Shown piece after piece: positions 51,594 to 60,189 of a stretch of DNA of 64,000 bases. Origin of the DNA: Chryseobacterium daecheongense (GTDB lineage: Bacteria; Bacteroidota; Bacteroidia; Flavobacteriales; Weeksellaceae); assembly GCA_027920525.1 (NCBI GenBank), contig CP115858.1, positions 1,674,001 to 1,738,000 on the forward strand, written 5' to 3'. Numbering within the stretch: position 1 is the first letter of the stretch; each line of letters opens with the position of its first letter. The translations under genes were made by a program, and so were the position numbers. The notes beneath the pieces are model-generated. The model searched no databases. It worked only from the letters and a program-made list of their open reading frames with translations, and had not been told where the DNA came from.

Positions 51594-52601
51594 TTAAACA
51601 TTAAAATCTCTCTTTGGATTAAAAATGTAAATTAAGAAAAAAAACAATATAGATATCCCTAAAAAGTACTGATAGTAGTGATTGGCGTTTTGCGATTTCA
51701 CAAGGGTTTCTGATGATGACATTTTTTTATTCAGCGCATCAATAATCCTGTCCGGAGCTTCATTAACGTTATTTCCGTCAATATATGATCCACCGGTAGA
51801 TTCAGCCATTTTTTTCAAAGCGCCGGTCTGTCTTTTTGAAATAACAGTTTCTCCGGTCCTGTCGGATTTATATCCCATCAATTGTCCGAAAACATATTCC
51901 GGAACAGGAGCTCCTTCGTCGGATCCGATCCCCACGGATGTTACCATAATCCCTTCCTTATTGGCAAGCTTTATCGCAGCGTTATCATTTCCTTCGTTGT
52001 CTTCCCCGTCACTTAGTAAAACAATCTTACGGGCTCCCTTACTTACATTTTTAAACTTATTCACGGCTGCCTGCATGGCTTTCAGGAAATCCGTTCCCTG
52101 GATTTGCATAGAACTCGTTTCAATAGCGTTAATATAGGTTTCAGCAGAAGTATAATCTGTGGTCAGAGGCATAATGGAAGTAGCTTCGCCTGCAAAAATT
52201 ACAATCCCCACTTTATCGCTTCTCATTTTTTGCATGGTATTGATCATGAGGTTTTTTGCTTCAGTCAAGCGGTTAGGATTAATGTCTTCCGCATTCATCG
52301 AATTGGAAACATCCAAAACAAAAATGACATTATTCAATTTCTGATTGGTCTTGATTTCCTCAGAACCATTTAATAAATCGATGATCGCAAAGATTAAAAA
52401 TAATGTTCCTAATAGGTACAGCGTCGGGAAAATCTTTGTAAAGCCTGATTTTTTTTCGAAAAGCTCCTCATGAAACTTATTGTCTGCAAAGATGATTTTC
52501 CTTTTATTCTTCCATTTAAGATAGCGAACCAATAAAAATCCGAGCAGCGGCAAAAGCAACAGCAACAACAAAAACCAATAATTTCCTAAATACCAATCCA
52601 T
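51594..52601 (-). CDS. batB: BatB-like VWA-domain membrane protein
   Basis: A 335-residue protein with two N-terminal membrane helices (residues 6-24, 57-75), a von Willebrand factor A domain with an intact MIDAS DVSNS (97-101) and a second Asp in LLSDGEDNEGN, and a C-terminal helix. The Met start overlaps the BatA stop by one base. It binds metal and probably a partner protein in the periplasm/envelope. Confidence 0.92.
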   Translation of the reverse strand: MDWYLGNYWFLLLLLLLPLLGFLLVRYLKWKNKRKIIFADNKFHEELFEKKSGFTKIFPTLYLLGTLFLIFAIIDLLNGSEEIKTNQKLNNVIFVLDVSNSMNAEDINPNRLTEAKNLMINTMQKMRSDKVGIVIFAGEATSIMPLTTDYTSAETYINAIETSSMQIQGTDFLKAMQAAVNKFKNVSKGARKIVLLSDGEDNEGNDNAAIKLANKEGIMVTSVGIGSDEGAPVPEYVFGQLMGYKSDRTGETVISKRQTGALKKMAESTGGSYIDGNNVNEAPDRIIDALNKKMSSSETLVKSQNANHYYQYFLGISILFFFLIYIFNPKRDFNV

Positions 52602-53593
52602 CAGCTCAAAAATTTATAAAACACCCATCTTAACAATGCATCCATAACAAGCATTCCCAAAGCGATCCAAAGAAATATTTTAAAATACTCCTGGTAATTA
52701 TACAGTTTGGAAACCTTTACATCAGATTTTTCCAATTGGTTGATTTCATCATATACTTCTTCAAGACTGCTGTTTGATGTAGCCCTGAAATATTTTCCTC
52801 CCGTAGTCTGAGCAATTTCCCTTAAAACAGGTTCATCTATCTTCACCTCAGTTTCGGTAAATACAAGATCTCCGAAAATATCGGTTTGAGTAGGCATCAG
52901 TGCATATCCATTCGTTCCAATTCCTATACAATAGACCTTAATGTTATTATTCTTAGCCAGTTCGGCACCAACTTGTGTAGGCATAGCATTTTCGATCGTA
53001 TTCACACCATCTGTCATAAGAATAATAATCTTACTCTTTGCCTTACTGTTTTTTAAGTGATTCACCGCTACGGAAAGCCCTTCACCGATAGCAGTTCCGG
53101 GTTGAAGCTCCAATGGATTGAGATTTTTCAATTCATCAATGACCACCTGATGATCAGAAGTTACAGGAACTTTAGTAAATGCCTCTCCCGAATAGGTAAC
53201 CAGCCCTAATCTGTCATTAGGTCTTTTTTCAACAAATTTTACAGCAATATCTTTCAGTGCCGTTAGACGATCGGGAGTCAAATCTTTAGCAAGCATACTT
53301 AAAGACACATCTACGGACATCATAATATCAATTCCCTTTGTATCATCTCTATCCTGTGAAATCGTAAAGGTCCTTGGCCTTGCCATCGCAATAATAAGTG
53401 CCGAAAGTATGATATATTTTGAAATCTTAAGTAAAAAAAGCACAGCAAGAATACCACCGCTGTTATCCATATTTTTTACAGTAGGTACTTTTATACCTTT
53501 TTTCTTCTGTTTGCTCACATCCCTGAATAAAAGGGGAATAAACAACAGAAAAAGCAGCAAAAACCACGGACTATAAAACTCGAAATTAAACAT
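52601..53593 (-). CDS. batA: BatA-like VWA-domain membrane protein
   Basis: A 330-residue paralogue of BatB: N-terminal helices, VWA domain with MIDAS DVSLS at 95-99 and LMTDGVNTIENAMP, and a C-terminal membrane anchor (about 307-325). It overlaps the upstream gene by 8 bases. In Bacteroides, Bat proteins were linked to aerotolerance; their biochemical role remains unsettled. Confidence 0.92.
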   Translation of the reverse strand: MFNFEFYSPWFLLLFLLFIPLLFRDVSKQKKKGIKVPTVKNMDNSGGILAVLFLLKISKYIILSALIIAMARPRTFTISQDRDDTKGIDIMMSVDVSLSMLAKDLTPDRLTALKDIAVKFVEKRPNDRLGLVTYSGEAFTKVPVTSDHQVVIDELKNLNPLELQPGTAIGEGLSVAVNHLKNSKAKSKIIILMTDGVNTIENAMPTQVGAELAKNNNIKVYCIGIGTNGYALMPTQTDIFGDLVFTETEVKIDEPVLREIAQTTGGKYFRATSNSSLEEVYDEINQLEKSDVKVSKLYNYQEYFKIFLWIALGMLVMDALLRWVFYKFLS

Positions 53594-54488
53594 CCTTTCT
53601 TAAGTTTTCAAATTCAAGATCTTTGGAAGATCTTTTTACAAATTCTCTGATATCTGCAAGATCCCTTTCCATGGTCTTCTGATCGGGGAATGTTTTAGCA
53701 AATTTCACCAGATCTCCTCTGAAAAATACCTCTTCCACTATCTTTTCATTTTCCAGAGATATGGTATTATTCTGTTTCATAAGATTCACCAGATCATCCG
53801 TAAGTAATACATCAGCTGGTAAATGATATTGTTTGGTAATAAACTTCCTGGAAATATCAATAAGTTCTACATAAAAAGAACGGTAATTGCCTTCTTCGAT
53901 ATATTTTTTCTTTTTAAGTGAATCCAGCTCTTTCAACGTTTGGTTTGTTGCTACAACCGGCTCACTTTTTGACTTCCTGCCCCATTTAAGGTACATAATA
54001 ATCGCAATAATCAATGCAATTAATGCCAAAGCAGCCAGTATATACCATTTATAGAGCTCCCAGTAATCCCTGGTTTCCAGTTTTACTTCCTTATTCTTCA
54101 TGATATCATTAATCTGATCTCCTTTTTGAGCCGTATTAATAACATCTATTTCATAGGGAATCGTCTTTAGGATTTTATCTCCCACTTTAAATTCCAATAC
54201 CGGAATAGTAAATTTTCCCTCTTCAAAAACCGCAAATTCTATCTTTCTTTCATAAGTATTTGCATTCGTTCCGATGCTGTCCTTCACCTCTTCAAAATGA
54301 AATGGCAGGAGCTCATTTTTAGGAGCTGCACCTACCGGCTGATTATTGAGATTATCAATTTTGATTACAAAGTGATTAACCTCTCCCAAAGCCAGTGTCT
54401 GTTTTTCAAGGTGCGAAGAAAGTATCTGTGAAAAAGCATTAACACAGATGAGAGAACATAATATAAAAAGTATTTTTTTCAATTTCAA
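53586..54488 (-). CDS. Bat-operon membrane protein (BatD-N/DUF4381-like)
   Basis: A 300-residue protein: signal peptide, a beta-rich extracytoplasmic part (ILSSHLEKQTLALGEVNHFVIKIDN), one membrane helix near 148-167 (WYILAALALIALIIAIIMYL), and a cytoplasmic helical domain. This is the protein usually encoded between DUF58 and BatA in Bacteroidota. It overlaps batA by 8 bases. Confidence 0.75.
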   Translation of the reverse strand: MKLKKILFILCSLICVNAFSQILSSHLEKQTLALGEVNHFVIKIDNLNNQPVGAAPKNELLPFHFEEVKDSIGTNANTYERKIEFAVFEEGKFTIPVLEFKVGDKILKTIPYEIDVINTAQKGDQINDIMKNKEVKLETRDYWELYKWYILAALALIALIIAIIMYLKWGRKSKSEPVVATNQTLKELDSLKKKKYIEEGNYRSFYVELIDISRKFITKQYHLPADVLLTDDLVNLMKQNNTISLENEKIVEEVFFRGDLVKFAKTFPDQKTMERDLADIREFVKRSSKDLEFENLRKDV

Positions 54489-54520
54489 TTCAATTTTGGC
54501 TGTAAGCCCCTTTAATTCAA

Positions 54521-55384
54521 TTATTTCTTCTGAAAATAATTATACAATAGTTTTGAATAATCCTCCCCTGCAGCTACATTCATAAAACTGGCAGAACTAT
54601 TGGCAAAATCCTCTTCTATGGCCCTTACTTTCTGTTTCTGGGCTTCAGCAAAAGTATATCTCCATCTTGCATTTGAAGTATTGGCCCAAACCTGCTTCCC
54701 TGTTTCAGAATCATAAAATAATGCATAGCCTACATCCGGAATCTCGTTATCTTTTTCATCATAAATCCTCATTCCTAACAACTGGTGTTTTTTAGAGGTC
54801 ACCCTAAGCATTTTAGAATCATAAGCATCTTCAAAATCAGAAAAAAGAAACACTAACGATTTCCTCTTGAAAATGCCCATCATATATTCCAGAGCTTTAT
54901 CTATTTTCGAAACTGCAGGAACATAATCTGCGGTTAAAATATTACTGATAATAGAAAGGATATGCTTTCTTCCTTTTTGCGGCGGAATGACTTTATATAC
55001 TTTATCAGCAAACAGGATCAGGCCTACTTTATCATTATTTCCAGCCGCTGAGAAACCCAGACTGGCAGCGATTTCCGCCACATATTCTCTCTTTAACTGG
55101 GTTTTTGTCCCATAATCCATGGAAGCTGAAATATCGACCAAAATCATCATAGTAAGTTCACGCTCCTCTTCCATCACTTTTACAAAAGGCTCACGGAAAC
55201 GGGCTGTTTTATTCCAGTCAATTCTTCTGATCTCATCTCCAAACTGATAAGGCCGGACTTCCGAAAAGGTCATCCCCTGCCCTTTAAAAGCACTGTGATA
55301 TTGTCCCATCAAAGTAGCCTCCGTCTTCTTTCGGGTACGGATCTCTATTTGTTTTACTTTTTTTACAATATCTTTTATCTGCAT
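54521..55384 (-). CDS. DUF58-domain protein (VWA-like)
   Basis: A 287-residue soluble protein with no signal. The conserved GDEIRRIDWNKTARFREPFVK block (49-69) is the DUF58 signature, followed by VDISASMDYG with a MIDAS DISAS at 84-88 and FLFSDFEDA. It functions with the MoxR ATPase, probably as a chaperone or metal-insertion adaptor. It lies between the GNAT gene and the Bat genes. Confidence 0.9.
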   Translation of the reverse strand: MQIKDIVKKVKQIEIRTRKKTEATLMGQYHSAFKGQGMTFSEVRPYQFGDEIRRIDWNKTARFREPFVKVMEEERELTMMILVDISASMDYGTKTQLKREYVAEIAASLGFSAAGNNDKVGLILFADKVYKVIPPQKGRKHILSIISNILTADYVPAVSKIDKALEYMMGIFKRKSLVFLFSDFEDAYDSKMLRVTSKKHQLLGMRIYDEKDNEIPDVGYALFYDSETGKQVWANTSNARWRYTFAEAQKQKVRAIEEDFANSSASFMNVAAGEDYSKLLYNYFQKK

Positions 55385-55441
55385 ACAATACTAGAAAATT
55401 TAACGTTCAAGGCCTGGAAGAAAATATAAAATTTTCAGCAT

Positions 55442-55933
55442 TTAATTTTCAACTTCCTGTTGCTTATTCCAGCTTCCGTCTTTGAAATCAATTGAGACAT
55501 TCAGCCACTCATTATCAAATTTAGGATGGTATTTTTTATAGAAATTAATGGCAGGCTCATTCCAATACAATACCTGAAACATCATTCCACTGTAATTATT
55601 GGATTTTCCAAATTCCACGGTTGCATCAAATAATTTTTTACCGATCTGTTTACCTCTCATCCTTTCTGTAACCACAAGATCTTCCAGATACAACCTTCTT
55701 CCCTTCCATGTTGAATATCTGTTATAGTATAAGGATATTCCGACAATTTCAGCATTTACCTCTGCTACAAAAGCTCCCCAAACAGGTGCATCTCCAAATC
55801 CGGCATCAATAAATTCTTCCAGAGTTACCGTAACTTCATGCAAAGCCTTTTCATATTCGGCAAGTTCCCTGATCAGCTCCAACATAGGAACACAATCTTC
55901 AAGGACAGCTTTTCTGATCACAACATCATTCAT
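55442..55933 (-). CDS. GNAT acetyltransferase inserted in the Bat operon
   Basis: A 163-residue GNAT similar to spermidine/diamine-type acetyltransferases (SSAT group). VIRKAVLEDCVPMLELIRELAEYEKALHEV opens the fold, and LVVTERMRGKQIGKKLFDATVEFGK has the acetyl-CoA binding loop (R-x-x-G-K/Q-x-x-G-K). It lies 5 bases after moxR and 57 bases before the DUF58 gene, so it is part of the transcript although it is not a usual Bat component. Confidence 0.85.
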   Translation of the reverse strand: MNDVVIRKAVLEDCVPMLELIRELAEYEKALHEVTVTLEEFIDAGFGDAPVWGAFVAEVNAEIVGISLYYNRYSTWKGRRLYLEDLVVTERMRGKQIGKKLFDATVEFGKSNNYSGMMFQVLYWNEPAINFYKKYHPKFDNEWLNVSIDFKDGSWNKQQEVEN

Positions 55934-55938
55934 AAATA

Positions 55939-56943
55939 TTAAGGTGCCTGGATTTTTGCTAAAATCCTGTTAACAATTTCTTCCGATGATATCTCTTCTG
56001 CTTCTGCTTCGAATGTTAAACCAATTCTATGTCTTAAAACATCTTTGGCCAATTCTTTTACATCTTCAGGAATCACAAAAGCCCTTCCTTTCAGAAAAGC
56101 ATATGCTCTGGAAGCAATTGCTAAGTTAATGGAAGCCCTTGGAGAGGCTCCGAAGCTAATATAGTTTTTAAGATCCGCAAGACCGTAATTTTCAGGATAA
56201 CGGGTGGCAAAAACCATATCAAGAATATATTTTTCGATTTTTTCATCCAGATAAATCTGGTTGATCAGTTCTTTAGCATCTACGATATCCTGCAGTGAAA
56301 TGACAGGCTGAACAGATGGTTGGTGAGAGGTGGAAACCATTCTCATCACTTTTCTTTCATCTTCAAATTCAGGATAATCAATTTTACATTTCAGCATAAA
56401 ACGGTCGCTCTGCGCTTCAGGTAATAAATAAGTTCCCTCCTGGTCAATAGGATTCTGGGTAGCCAATACCAAAAACGGCTTCGGAAGCTTCATCGTTTCA
56501 TCTCCTATCGTCACCTGTTTCTCCTGCATTACCTCCAAAAGAGCAGACTGCACCTTGGCCGGAGCTCGGTTGATCTCATCCGCAAGCACAAAGTTGGCGA
56601 ATACCGGTCCTTTTTTTATAGAAAAGTCATTGTCTTTGATATTAAAAATCATGGTTCCTACCACATCCGCCGGAAGCAGATCCGGAGTAAACTGAATCCT
56701 TGAAAAATCACCATGAACGGCATCAGCCAAAGTTTTTATCGCTAAAGTTTTAGCCAATCCAGGAACACCTTCCAACAAGACATGCCCATTCCCTAAAAGA
56801 CCCACTAAAAGCCGGTCTATCATATATCCCTGTCCAATAATAACTTTATTGATTTCCTGTCTCAGAAGCGTAAACAAATAATTCTTTTCCTTTACTTTCT
56901 CCGTGAGCTGGCGAATATCTTCTGCCTGGTATGTATCTGACAT
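55939..56943 (-). CDS. MoxR-family AAA+ ATPase
   Basis: A 334-residue AAA+ ATPase. Walker A GVPGLAKT at 59-66, Walker B in FVLADEINRAPAKVQSALLEVMQE, sensor 1 (LATQNPIDQEGTYLLPEAQSDRFMLK), and sensor 2 with conserved ASPRASI. It starts the Bat operon and probably drives assembly or activation of the VWA proteins downstream. Confidence 0.96.
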   Translation of the reverse strand: MSDTYQAEDIRQLTEKVKEKNYLFTLLRQEINKVIIGQGYMIDRLLVGLLGNGHVLLEGVPGLAKTLAIKTLADAVHGDFSRIQFTPDLLPADVVGTMIFNIKDNDFSIKKGPVFANFVLADEINRAPAKVQSALLEVMQEKQVTIGDETMKLPKPFLVLATQNPIDQEGTYLLPEAQSDRFMLKCKIDYPEFEDERKVMRMVSTSHQPSVQPVISLQDIVDAKELINQIYLDEKIEKYILDMVFATRYPENYGLADLKNYISFGASPRASINLAIASRAYAFLKGRAFVIPEDVKELAKDVLRHRIGLTFEAEAEEISSEEIVNRILAKIQAP

Positions 56944-57349
56944 AGCTTAATTTAAAATAGTTGGTAAATTTCTAATAAATACTTGCATTAATCAACATAA
57001 TGAATGCCATTTTTGAGTTAAAGTTTGTTAAATATTTTCGGGATTTAATGAAATATCTAGAAAATCTATCTTCGGGTTAATTTTTAAATCAATTAACAAA
57101 ACCAAATTTACTCCTATTGTCACATTCATATAAATACAAACCTACCGCTCCAAAGCATCAGAATATATTATCTTTATTACAAATCCAGATAAAATTATAG
57201 ATTGGAAAAAATTTATGACAATGTATTAATGATCATATTAATAAAAAGGTTGCTTGTCTGAATTTAACAACTTTTATCTTAATCCTCCGACCAAAAAATT
57301 GTCATTTCCAGTTTATTAAACTATTTTTGGAGATTAAAATTTTTGTAAA
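56944..57349 (+). other. 406-bp divergent promoter region
   Basis: No gene visible. It drives moxR/Bat to the left and dinB-trmH to the right. The right side has a full promoter at 57299-57329; the left-facing promoter is not clear, with TATTTTAA the nearest candidate. Confidence 0.45.
57299..57329 (+). promoter_or_regulatory. Promoter of the dinB-trmH operon
   Basis: TTG at 57299-57301 and TATTTTTG at 57322-57329 are separated by 20 bases, matching the flavobacterial consensus. It lies 20 bases before the ATG. Confidence 0.7.
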
Positions 57350-57820
57350 ATGAATTATCATTTTCAGGCTCACAGACAGGTAAGGAGAAACCTTTTGGAT
57401 ATACTGCAAAACACCTCTCATGAAGATCTTTTGCTGATTCCGGACGGTTTCAACAATAATATGTATTGGAATATTGCACATACCGTTGCTACCCAGCAGC
57501 TTTTGCATTATTATCTGAGTGGCAACCCTTTCAGGATTGATAAATACTGGATTGAAACATATAAAAAAGGAACGCTGCCCAACCTGAACGTTCAAAAGTC
57601 GGAAGTTGAAGATTTAGAGTTTCTATTAACTGAAACTTCAAAGATTTTAATGAAGGATTATGACAGTGATTTCTTTTCAGATTATACACCTTATACCACA
57701 AGTTTTGGAATGGATCTGAAGAGCATTCAGGATGCAATTATTTTTAATAATATGCATGAAAGCCTGCATTATGGTTACCTTTTGGCACAAAAAAGAGCAA
57801 TTTTAGGAGAAAAATATTAA
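57350..57820 (+). CDS. DinB-family protein
   Basis: A 156-residue four-helix-bundle protein of the DinB/YfiT metal-binding fold. NMYWNIAHTVATQQLLHYYLSG (one His) and DAIIFNNMHESLHYGYLLAQKRAI (two His) supply the three His that usually hold a divalent metal. It may be a thiol-dependent transferase; substrate unknown. It is followed by a TrmH-type methyltransferase gene with a 1-base gap. Confidence 0.83.
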   Translation: MNYHFQAHRQVRRNLLDILQNTSHEDLLLIPDGFNNNMYWNIAHTVATQQLLHYYLSGNPFRIDKYWIETYKKGTLPNLNVQKSEVEDLEFLLTETSKILMKDYDSDFFSDYTPYTTSFGMDLKSIQDAIIFNNMHESLHYGYLLAQKRAILGEKY

Positions 57821-57821
57821 A

Positions 57822-58580
57822 ATGACAGATAAGAAAGACGATTTTATTTTCGGACTGCGTCCGGTAATTGAAGCTATTGAAGCGGGAAAAACTATTGACA
57901 AAATCTTTTTGCAGAATGCATTGCAAGGTCCTATTTATGCTGAACTGAAAACAATTTTAGCTCAAAATAAAATACGTCCCAATTACGTTCCGATTGAAAA
58001 GCTTAACCGCTTTACAAGAAAAAACCACCAGGGTGTTGTCGCTTTTATTTCAGATGTTCCGTTCCATAAAGTAGAAGACATAGTACCCCAATTATTTGAA
58101 GAGGGAAAAACTCCTTTTCTATTAATCCTGGATCGATTAACTGATGTAAGAAATTTTGGTGCTATATGCAGAACAGCAGAATGCGTAGGAATTGACGCTG
58201 TGATCATTCCGGAAAAAGGTGCATCCCCTATTAATTCTGATGCCATTAAAACTTCAGCAGGTGCTATTTATAATGTGAAGATTTGTAAAGAGGCCAATCT
58301 TGCTCATACTGTAGACTTTCTTCAGCAAAGCGGAATTGCTGTATATTCAGCAACAGAAAAGGCACAAAAGCTTATCTATGATGTAAGCTTTACAGAGCCT
58401 TGTGCTATTGTAATGGGTAACGAGGAAACTGGAATTTCCAAGGAAGTTTTACACCATTCCGATGAAAAAATAAAATTACCTATCGAAGGAAAAACCCAAT
58501 CTTTAAATGTTTCTGTTGCCTGTGGTGCGATTTTATATGAAGCGGTAAGACAGAAAATGGCTGTCTCTCCAAATCTTTAA
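57822..58580 (+). CDS. 23S rRNA (guanosine-2'-O)-methyltransferase RlmB/TrmH family
   Basis: A 252-residue SPOUT methyltransferase. N-terminal substrate-binding domain (FIFGLRPVIEAIEAGKTIDKIFLQ) and the knotted catalytic domain: LDRLTDVRNFGAICRTAECVGI (motif 1), VMGNEETGISKEVL (motif 2), LPIEGKTQSLNVSVACGAILYE (motif 3). The order fits RlmB (Gm2251). Symbol rlmB is likely but trmH-family paralogues exist. Confidence 0.93.
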   Translation: MTDKKDDFIFGLRPVIEAIEAGKTIDKIFLQNALQGPIYAELKTILAQNKIRPNYVPIEKLNRFTRKNHQGVVAFISDVPFHKVEDIVPQLFEEGKTPFLLILDRLTDVRNFGAICRTAECVGIDAVIIPEKGASPINSDAIKTSAGAIYNVKICKEANLAHTVDFLQQSGIAVYSATEKAQKLIYDVSFTEPCAIVMGNEETGISKEVLHHSDEKIKLPIEGKTQSLNVSVACGAILYEAVRQKMAVSPNL

Positions 58581-58583
58581 TCC

Positions 58584-58800
58584 ATGAAAACAATTCCGGA
58601 AACAGCGTACAGATACTCTAATGCGAGGGAAACAATTTGTCGGCAATATTCCTGAAAAGATTTACCGTAAAAACTATGAAAATCTTTTTTCAGAATATAT
58701 TACCGGTCCGTTAAATATAAAGCAAATGATAGTTGGCACGAACTCTGCTGACTTATTAACCGGCTATAACGAAAAATGGATGATAATATCTATACCATGA
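58584..58800 (+). pseudogene. Serine-hydrolase (class C beta-lactamase-like) remnant
   Basis: Two short frames overlap out of phase. The first (58584-58655) reads AYRYSNAR, which is the YSN active-site tyrosine motif of the penicillin-binding/class C beta-lactamase-like family. The second (58621-58800) reads NIPEKIYRKNYENLFSEYIT, then GPLNIKQMIVGTNSADLLTGYNEKW. These are successive parts of the same family after a frame change, and no complete gene surrounds them. This looks like a decayed, internally deleted copy; nothing suggests it is made. Confidence 0.6.
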
Positions 58801-58864
58801 GTAACTGTAAGGATATTGCAGACAAAATAAATAAAAACAGTAGTAAAAAATTAAAATAAATTAA

Positions 58865-59911
58865 ATGAAAAACATAGCAGCAATAGCGCTAATATCCATA
58901 GCATTGGTTTCGTGTAAAAAGGAAACAACAAAAATTACAAAAGTAGATCCCAAAACAGGAAAGACCGTTACAGTGGAAGTTCCGGCTGATTCACTTGCAA
59001 AAGTTGCAGAAAATGCTGCAATTAAAGATTCTGCAGGAATTTATACCCAGACTTTTAAACTTGAAAAAGGAAAAACCTATCCTTTAACAACATATCAGAG
59101 GGATGTAAAAACAATGACAGATCCTCAGGGGAAAACATTGAACGGAACAAGTGAATCCACAGATGAGATGAGTTTTACTGTAAATGACGTTAAAAACAAT
59201 ATTTACGACATTACACTTAATCTTATTTCCAAAAGAAATTCTCAGACTGCAGAAGGAAAAACTATTGTAGTAGATACTAAACAGCCTATTCCTAAAGAAG
59301 ATGACCTTAAAATGATCTGGAACATCAACAGGGCATTGACAAGCAATAAACTGAACATGAAAATGGATACAAAAGGAAATGTAATTTCGATTACCGGTTT
59401 TGAACCAGTTTATACAAAAGTTTCCAATGCAGTAGGTACTATCGTAAAGGATGCCAATCAGAAAGCTAGTGTTGTAGCAAGTCTGAAGGAAAGTTTTAAC
59501 GAAAAAGTATTGAAAGACCAGTTCAGCAAAAACCTTACAATTATACCTAAAAAGGGTGTTAAAATAGGTGAAAAATGGACCAATACTGAAAATGCTGATC
59601 CTAACGGTAAGATTAAAGTGACTTCAAATTATGTATTAAAAAGTGTTGGAAATGGGGTTGCTGAGATTGGCGTAACAGGTGGAATTCCTAAAAAGACCGA
59701 TAAACAGGCCCAGGGAGCAATGACTCACAGCATCAGCAGTGAGCTGGTACAGAACGGTACTATAAAGTTTGATGAAAATACAGGATGGATCAACAACCAG
59801 AATATTACAGTAAAAACAACGCAGATAGAAACCATTTCGGATGGAAAACAATCTCAATCCATGAAAAGCGTTTCCAATTCTTCTGTAATGGTAAATCCAT
59901 CTGCTAAATAA
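58865..59911 (+). CDS. DUF6263-like lipoprotein
   Basis: A 348-residue lipoprotein (signal ending in ALVSC, lipid Cys17). The mature part is beta-rich, with TFKLEKGKTYPLTTYQRDVKTM, DEMSFTVNDVKNNIYDITL and GEKWTN. This matches the DUF6263 family of Flavobacteriia as far as I can tell. Function unknown. It is followed by a small membrane protein gene (24 bases) and the YfhO gene, probably one operon. Confidence 0.68.
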   Translation: MKNIAAIALISIALVSCKKETTKITKVDPKTGKTVTVEVPADSLAKVAENAAIKDSAGIYTQTFKLEKGKTYPLTTYQRDVKTMTDPQGKTLNGTSESTDEMSFTVNDVKNNIYDITLNLISKRNSQTAEGKTIVVDTKQPIPKEDDLKMIWNINRALTSNKLNMKMDTKGNVISITGFEPVYTKVSNAVGTIVKDANQKASVVASLKESFNEKVLKDQFSKNLTIIPKKGVKIGEKWTNTENADPNGKIKVTSNYVLKSVGNGVAEIGVTGGIPKKTDKQAQGAMTHSISSELVQNGTIKFDENTGWINNQNITVKTTQIETISDGKQSQSMKSVSNSSVMVNPSAK

Positions 59912-59935
59912 TTGAGGCTTATAAAATAAAAAAAT

Positions 59936-60157
59936 ATGAAGTGGATTCTTGAGCTAGTACTTACAGCTATTATTCTTTTCTTTGTCTGGAATATCCTTAG
60001 AAGGCTTTTTTTTAAGACTTTTTACAGTTACCGTTTCAACAATAACAATAATAAACAGCAGCAGGATATACAAAACTCAAAAAAGAATGCAAAGATCAAT
60101 TGGGACGCAGAAACTGTGGACTACGAGGAAGTAAAAGAAACGAAGGATAAAAGGTAA
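59936..60157 (+). CDS. Small membrane protein, DUF4834-like
   Basis: A 73-residue protein: one N-terminal hydrophobic helix (WILELVLTAIILFFVWNIL), then a basic region (RRLFFKTFYSYRF), an Asn/Gln-rich linker, and an acidic tail with INWDAETVDYEEVKE, which is the hallmark ending of DUF4834-type proteins. Function unknown. Gap of 32 bases to YfhO gene. Confidence 0.75.
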   Translation: MKWILELVLTAIILFFVWNILRRLFFKTFYSYRFNNNNNKQQQDIQNSKKNAKINWDAETVDYEEVKETKDKR

Positions 60158-60189
60158 AAATTCCAAGAAAATAAAAGATAATAACCAGC

